Shown here: piece by piece, positions 59,456-64,000 of the stretch | Layout: each line of letters begins with the position of its first letter | How positions within the stretch are numbered: position 1 is the first letter of the stretch | Origin: Halotia branconii CENA392 | GTDB lineage: Bacteria > Cyanobacteriota > Cyanobacteriia > Cyanobacteriales > Nostocaceae | Length of the DNA stretch: 64,000 nucleotides | Direction of reading: 5' to 3' | Assembly: GCF_029953635.1 (NCBI RefSeq) | Contig: NZ_CP124543.1 | Location: 4,629,455-4,693,454, forward strand | Notes under the pieces: generated by a model | What the model saw: only the letters and a program-made list of their open reading frames with translations | Told to the model about the DNA's origin: nothing | Databases searched by the model: none | Made by a program: the position numbers and the translations under genes

Positions 59456-59786
59456 AGGAATTATCCTTGTGTATATATCTTTAATTTAGGGTTCCCAAAT
59501 ATACAAATAAAATGACAATACCGCCTAGTTAGAGTGTTCCAAAAAATAAATGATCCGAAACCCGTCATTGCGTTCGCTTTTAGCGTTCCCGCGGGGGTAC
59601 AAAGCGTAGACGCGTTAGAGAGTAGCAATCCCAGTCATTGCGATTGCTTCGCTTTGCTCGCAATGACAATTGGGCATTTTTTTGCTTGTAGTACTCTTAA
59701 TATCAATGCAAAAAAAAGCGATCGCGGTGTTTATTTGAAGTCATGGATAAGATAAAGAAGTAAATTAGCTCCCTCACTCACCACTA
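59456..59786. other. Intergenic region with dispersed repeat
   Basis: A 331-bp gap. From about 59565 to 59670 lies a CGTCATTGCG...CGCAATGACAATTGGG unit with AAAGCGTAGACGCG inside; its ends resemble the interior of the AGGACTTACG MITEs (GCAATGACAAT). The rest should carry the promoters of the flanking divergent genes. Confidence 0.5.
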
Positions 59787-61061
59787 ATGACTTCAACTCT
59801 GCTGCCGTTTTCTCGTCTCAATTCCCCAACAGTGCATAAATTGCCTAATGGTTTAACAATCATTGCCGAGCAAATGCCAGTTGAGGCTATAAATCTCAAC
59901 TTATGGATTAAAGTTGGTTCCGCTGTAGAATCTGATGCCATTAACGGTATGGCTCATTTTTTAGAACACATGATTTTTAAGGGAACCGAGCAACTAGCTA
60001 GCGGCGAGTTTGAACGGCGAATTGAAGAGCGAGGTGCAGTCACGAATGCCGCAACTAGTCAAGATTATACTCACTACTATATAACTACTGCTCCTAAAGA
60101 CTTTGCTGAACTTGCCCCGCTGCAAATAGATGTTGTATTTAATGCTAATATTCCTGACGATGCCTTTGAACGCGAACGCTTGGTAGTTTTAGAAGAAATC
60201 AGGCGTTCTGATGATAATCCCCACCGCCGCACATTTCGACGAGCGATGGAAACAGCATTTGAAAAGCTACCTTATCGCCGTCCAGTATTAGGGCCAGAAG
60301 CAGTGATTGCTCAACTCCAACCTCAACAAATGCGAGATTTTCATGCTAGCTGGTATCAACCCCAATCAATTACGGCTGTGGCTGTAGGCAATTTACCTGT
60401 GGAAGAATTAATTGCTACAGTTGCTGAGGGATTTCAAAACTCTCAAACATCAAATGTAGAGATGCATCATAGCGCGTCTGGACAAGAAACTGCGTTTACA
60501 GAAATTGTTCGGCGGGAATTTATCGATGAAAGTCTCCAGCAAGCACGGCTAGTCATGGTTTGGCGAGTTCCAGGTTTAAACCAGCTAGAACAAACTTATG
60601 GGTTGGATGTTTTAGCAGCAATTTTAGGACACGGACGGACATCAAGACTAGTGCGAGATTTACGAGAAGAACGAGGATTGGTGTCTGCAATTTCTGTAAG
60701 CAATATGAGTAATCAGTTACAAGGAGCGTTTTATATATCGGCTAAATGTGCAGTCGAAAATTTACCAGCTGTCGAAGATGCGATCGCCCAACACATCCGT
60801 ATTTTACAAACAGAATTAGTATCAGAAAAAGAAATTGCCCGTGTAAGGCGGCGAGTAGCGAATAGATTTATATTTGGTAACGAAACACCAAGCGATCGCG
60901 CTGGTTTATATGGTTACTATCACTCTTTAATCGGAGATTTAGAACCAGCGTTTAACTATCCAAATCATATTCAAAGCCAAGAAGCACCGGATTTACTCTT
61001 GGCTGCTAATCAGTATCTTTGTCCTGATGCTTATGGTGTAGTTGTCCTTAAACCGTACTAA
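59787..61061 (+). CDS. M16-family zinc metallopeptidase
   Basis: A 424-residue peptidase of the mitochondrial processing peptidase/insulinase clan. The inverted zinc motif HFLEH (His57, Glu60, His61, in MAHFLEHMIFKGTEQ) is intact, and the third ligand is probably the Glu in RLVVLEEIRRSDD. The C-terminal M16C half carries the usual ARVRRRVANRFIFGNETPSDRAG region with the substrate-binding Arg and Tyr (GLYGYYHSL). Cyanobacteria often have two such genes in tandem; here only this one is seen. It precedes the TPR gene by 17 bp on the same strand. Confidence 0.95.
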   Translation: MTSTLLPFSRLNSPTVHKLPNGLTIIAEQMPVEAINLNLWIKVGSAVESDAINGMAHFLEHMIFKGTEQLASGEFERRIEERGAVTNAATSQDYTHYYITTAPKDFAELAPLQIDVVFNANIPDDAFERERLVVLEEIRRSDDNPHRRTFRRAMETAFEKLPYRRPVLGPEAVIAQLQPQQMRDFHASWYQPQSITAVAVGNLPVEELIATVAEGFQNSQTSNVEMHHSASGQETAFTEIVRREFIDESLQQARLVMVWRVPGLNQLEQTYGLDVLAAILGHGRTSRLVRDLREERGLVSAISVSNMSNQLQGAFYISAKCAVENLPAVEDAIAQHIRILQTELVSEKEIARVRRRVANRFIFGNETPSDRAGLYGYYHSLIGDLEPAFNYPNHIQSQEAPDLLLAANQYLCPDAYGVVVLKPY

Positions 61062-61078
61062 GTTAGTTCAAAAATGCT

Positions 61079-62347
61079 ATGAATAACGAGTTTTATCAGA
61101 GAGGATTAGAAAAAGCGAAACAAAAAGACTACGCTGGAGCTATTGAAGAATTTAGCCATGCTTTGCAACTGATACCTTACTCTGCACAAGCTTACATACA
61201 AAGAGGTTTGGCATATTACGATTCAGGAGCAATTCATCAAGCTGTTTCCGATTACACTCAAGCTCTTAACTATTATCCTGATAGTGTAGAGGCTAGTTAT
61301 TGTCGGGCATTGGCTAGGGTAGCCCTGAAAAATTTGCCAGGGGCGCTTGAAGATGTTGATCGCGCAATTCGGCTGAATCCCTATCATGCCGCAGCTTATA
61401 ATTTGCGGGGAATAGTGCGGCGCAAACAAGGAGATATTCAAGATGCGATCGCCAGTTTTAAAAAAGCCGCAGAATTATATTTAGCACAACAAGATAAAGA
61501 AAATTGTCGCCTGTGTTTGTCAAAAATTAAACAGTTACAACCGCCAGAAAAACCAGAAGTTCCACAACAAACTTTCACGAGTGCGCCCATCGTTTCTACA
61601 AACGCATATTTCACGCAATTATTAGAAAAAGCAGAAAAGGGAGACACCCGCGAAGCAATTGCAGATTTAAACTGGGTATTGCAAGCCGATCCGCAAGATG
61701 CCCAAGCTTATTGCTGTCGTGGTGTGGTACGTTGCAAAATGGGGAATTATCAAGAAGCGATCGCCGATTTTAACCAAGCATTATTACTAAACTTTAAAGA
61801 TGCCGTTGTTTATCGCAATCGCGGTAAAGCCCGTTGCCTTTTGGGAGATAATCAAGGAGCGATCGCCGATTTTAACCAAGCACTCCAGATTCAGCCCGAA
61901 GATGCTTTAGTCTATGTTGCCAGAGGTAATGCTTACCGGGCAGCAGGCGATTATCTCGGTGCAATTGCTGACTACACCCAAGCGCTACAAATCAATGCCG
62001 ACGATGCCCAAGCTTACTACAATCGCGGCATCGCCTATACTTTTTTAGAAGAAATGCAAAATGCGATCGCAGATTATCAACGAGCAGCTAGTATTTATTG
62101 TGAGAAAGAAGACTGGGAAAACTATCACCAAGTTTTAAACAGTCTCCAAAAAATTCAGAAACATAGTCCTGAATCAAAACAACAAAAGTATAACCTGCTA
62201 CATCAGCGACTTTTACGGTTAGTGGGGGGATATTGGGAAATTGCCCAGCGATTAATTGAACAGCAGCAAGATTATCATCCTGGAATGTCGCAAGAGTGGT
62301 ATTTGCAAAAAGTGATTGATGATCTAGAGCGCGATCGCGGGAGATAA
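61079..62347 (+). CDS. TPR-repeat protein
   Basis: A 422-residue protein of about nine tetratricopeptide repeats in two blocks (about 1-130 and 180-345), with units such as YNRGIAYTFLEEMQNAIADY and YRNRGKARCLLGDNQGAIADFNQAL. A linker around residues 155-180 is Pro/Gln-rich. The C-terminal part (QRLLRLVGGYWEIAQRLIEQ) is helical and not TPR. No signal peptide is visible. It begins 17 bp after the M16 peptidase stop and is likely cotranscribed. It probably acts as a protein scaffold. Confidence 0.88.
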   Translation: MNNEFYQRGLEKAKQKDYAGAIEEFSHALQLIPYSAQAYIQRGLAYYDSGAIHQAVSDYTQALNYYPDSVEASYCRALARVALKNLPGALEDVDRAIRLNPYHAAAYNLRGIVRRKQGDIQDAIASFKKAAELYLAQQDKENCRLCLSKIKQLQPPEKPEVPQQTFTSAPIVSTNAYFTQLLEKAEKGDTREAIADLNWVLQADPQDAQAYCCRGVVRCKMGNYQEAIADFNQALLLNFKDAVVYRNRGKARCLLGDNQGAIADFNQALQIQPEDALVYVARGNAYRAAGDYLGAIADYTQALQINADDAQAYYNRGIAYTFLEEMQNAIADYQRAASIYCEKEDWENYHQVLNSLQKIQKHSPESKQQKYNLLHQRLLRLVGGYWEIAQRLIEQQQDYHPGMSQEWYLQKVIDDLERDRGR

Positions 62348-62403
62348 TATTCTAAAGTATGATCTGTTTCCCAACTTAGCAGCTTATTCAATGGAGTTAT
62401 GTA

Positions 62404-62850
62404 ATGTCTAATATCCGAGAAGAAATGCCTGTGCTTGCCCGTCACGAAGGAGATTGGGCAGGTACATACACATTAGTTGATATAGCAGGAAAAATTCTCG
62501 ATCAATATGAGTCTCACTTAACTTGCCAATTTCCCGAAAATAGTCCCTATCCCTATTATCAAATCAATCGTTACAAGTGGTCTGATGGGAAAAAAGAGGA
62601 ATATGAATTTCCAGGAATGTATAGTGATAAAAAGCTTTTATTTGATACTGAGCGCATTCAAGGTAAAGCTTGGGAAGCAGATGATTCTGTGGTAATTTTA
62701 TGGTTTTCATATAAAACAAGCCCAGAAATGAATTTATATGAAATGATTTATATCAGTCCAGATAATAACTATCGCGCTCGTACTTGGCACTGGTTTAAAA
62801 ATCATCAAATCTTTCAGCGCACCCTAATTCAAGAAGAACGACTACGATAG
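62404..62850 (+). CDS. DUF3598 family protein
   Basis: A 148-residue protein with the N-terminal signature MPVLARHEGDWAGTYTLVDI of DUF3598 lipocalin-like proteins, common in cyanobacteria. Later motifs are CQFPENSPYPYYQINRYKW, FDTERIQGKAWEADDSVVIL and RARTWHWFKN. It is the short one-domain form. Calycin-fold relatives bind small hydrophobic or pigment-like molecules, but the ligand is unknown here. It follows the TPR gene by 56 bp and precedes a strong hairpin before hisS. Confidence 0.85.
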   Translation: MSNIREEMPVLARHEGDWAGTYTLVDIAGKILDQYESHLTCQFPENSPYPYYQINRYKWSDGKKEEYEFPGMYSDKKLLFDTERIQGKAWEADDSVVILWFSYKTSPEMNLYEMIYISPDNNYRARTWHWFKNHQIFQRTLIQEERLR

Positions 62851-62882
62851 TAATTTAAAAGTTGAGAAATTAGTTTTTCTTA

Positions 62883-62924
62883 GTGTCTTAGTGTCTTTTT
62901 GTTACTACAAAGACACTAAGACAC
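62883..62924. terminator. Perfect 16-bp hairpin between DUF3598 and hisS
   Basis: GTGTCTTAGTGTCTTT (62883-62898) and AAAGACACTAAGACAC (62909-62924) are exact complements with a 10-base loop. The arms themselves contain a repeated TTAGTGTC unit. No clean T tract follows on the plus strand, so it may be a terminator or attenuator-like element, or a small repeat insertion. Confidence 0.6.
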
Positions 62925-62955
62925 GAAAATTAAACATATTGGCAACAGTAAAAGC

Positions 62956-64000
62956 ATGGCAAAAGCAGACAAAATAAATTTCTCTACTCCTAGTGGTTTT
63001 CCAGAATTTCTTCCTAGCGAAAAACGTTTAGAATTATCTTTACTAGATACTATTCGTAGGGTTTTTGAAAGTTACGGATTTACACCCATCGAAACTCCGG
63101 CAGTCGAGAGATTAGAAGTATTACAAGCTAAAGGCAATCAAGGCGACAATATTATTTATGGTATTGACCCAATCTTACCACCAAATCGTCAAGCCGAAAA
63201 AGAGAAAGCGGGTGAAACTGGTTCAGAAGCCAGAGCTTTAAAGTTTGACCAAACAGTTCCATTAGCAGCTTATATTGCCCGTCACCTCAATGAATTAACT
63301 TTTCCCTTTGCTCGTTATCAAATGGATGTTGTGTTTCGTGGCGAACGGGCAAAAGATGGACGTTTTCGCCAGTTTCGTCAGTGTGATATTGATGTAGTCG
63401 CACGTCGTGAACTCAGCTTATTATATGATGCTCAAATGCCAGCAATTATCACTGAAATATTTGAAGCAGTAAATATTGGTGATTTTCTCATCTGCATCAA
63501 TAATCGTAAAATTCTCACAGGTTTCTTTCAGTCATTAGGAATTGCAGAAACCAAAATTAAAACCTGTGTTGGGATTATTGATAATTTGGAGAAAATCGGT
63601 GAATTTAAAGTTAAACAAGAGTTAGAAAAAGAAGGTATTTCCAGAGAACAGACACAAAAAATTATTGATTTTATTAAAATTGATGGCAATATTGACGAAG
63701 TATTAGATAAGCTCAAGCACCTTGCTCAAAATCTGCCAGATGCAGAGCAATTCAGCTTGGGAGTTTCCGAATTAGAAACAGTAATTATAGGTGTACGTAA
63801 TTTGGGAGTTTCCGAAAATCGCTTTTGTATTGATTTAGCGATCGCTCGTGGTCTTGATTATTATACAGGTACAGTTTACGAAACCACTTTATTAGGACAT
63901 GAAGCTTTAGGTAGTATTTGTTCTGGTGGCAGATATGAAGAATTAGTCGGCACATTTTTAGGTGAAAAAATGCCCGGTGTCGGCATTTCTATCGGTTTAA
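62956..64000 (+). CDS. hisS: Histidyl-tRNA synthetase (partial, runs off the edge)
   Basis: Class II aminoacyl-tRNA synthetase that charges tRNA-His. The start MAKADKINFSTPSGFPEFLP is followed by motif 1 (RRVFESYGFTPIETPAVERL), motif 2 region (FRGERAKDGRFRQFRQCDID) and the histidine-binding loop (IARGLDYYTGTVYE). The frame is open for 348 codons to the last base of the window, ending in the motif 3 region (GGRYEELVG...GVGISIGL), so the C-terminal anticodon-binding domain lies outside. The first 30 residues are typical of the cyanobacterial enzyme. Confidence 0.95.
   Translation, partial: MAKADKINFSTPSGFPEFLPSEKRLELSLLDTIRRVFESYGFTPIETPAVERLEVLQAKGNQGDNIIYGIDPILPPNRQAEKEKAGETGSEARALKFDQTVPLAAYIARHLNELTFPFARYQMDVVFRGERAKDGRFRQFRQCDIDVVARRELSLLYDAQMPAIITEIFEAVNIGDFLICINNRKILTGFFQSLGIAETKIKTCVGIIDNLEKIGEFKVKQELEKEGISREQTQKIIDFIKIDGNIDEVLDKLKHLAQNLPDAEQFSLGVSELETVIIGVRNLGVSENRFCIDLAIARGLDYYTGTVYETTLLGHEALGSICSGGRYEELVGTFLGEKMPGVGISIGL

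Overview
The window looks like the chromosome of a filamentous, heterocyst-forming cyanobacterium of the Nostoc/Tolypothrix/Calothrix kind. The reasons are the very frequent GCGATCGC octamer (HIP1-type), short 7-bp tandem repeats between genes, many dispersed MITE-like repeats, and typical cyanobacterial families (Ycf51, PATAN response regulator, beta-CASP-like MBL protein, CrtD, Uma2, PEP-CTERM protein, DUF3598). No rRNA, tRNA or CRISPR array was found. hisS runs off the right edge, and a chemotaxis-type operon probably continues past the left edge.

Layout. 0-2.1 kb: minus-strand signalling operon (PATAN-REC, CheY-like, CheW-like). 2.9-5.6 kb: fructosamine kinase and ammonium transporter, convergent. 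6.4-8.6 kb: a Uma2 protein and an intact IS701-type insertion sequence with perfect 20-bp ends and a 4-bp target duplication. 8.8-14 kb: Ycf51 and a complete sugar ABC importer (binding protein, two permeases, MalK-like ATPase) with tandem repeats in its spacers. 14.5-18.6 kb: pentapeptide-repeat protein, beta-carbonic anhydrase, a 40-residue membrane peptide and an MBL-fold protein. 18.6-21.6 kb: small cyanobacterial proteins, Nif3-like protein and its partner.

21.7-29.1 kb is an accessory, partly GC-rich island. It has an AraC regulator divergent from a cupin gene, then an alpha/beta hydrolase, a TMEM175-type channel, a second cupin, a truncated carboxymuconolactone-decarboxylase-like gene, a tautomerase and two SDR dehydrogenases. 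It is littered with decayed copies of aldo/keto reductase, cupin and alcohol dehydrogenase genes, so repeated duplication and decay has shaped it.

29.8-38.3 kb: a TPR protein and two tandem, related giant hybrid histidine kinases. The first carries noncoding-type repeats in frame, including a 31-bp unit read in three frames and fifteen 21-bp units. 38.8-40.5 kb: a second insertion sequence with a 6-bp target duplication. 40.6-46.5 kb: membrane protein, PEP-CTERM protein, decayed toxin-antitoxin genes around brnA, a ferredoxin and a Wzc-like exopolysaccharide kinase. 47.3-52.3 kb: RNase Z, a broken Uma2 gene, two conserved unknowns and carotenoid desaturase CrtD.

52.4-59.5 kb is the best candidate for an unusual system. 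A 1386-residue protein has an N-terminal NACHT-type NTPase, a long helical-repeat middle and a C-terminal CHAT (caspase-like) protease domain. It lies among Uma2, a repeat-tailed unknown protein, a DUF433 antitoxin with a truncated toxin, and duplicated repeat blocks. I infer a STAND-type defence or programmed-death protein. 59.8-64 kb returns to core genes: M16 peptidase, TPR protein, DUF3598 protein and hisS.
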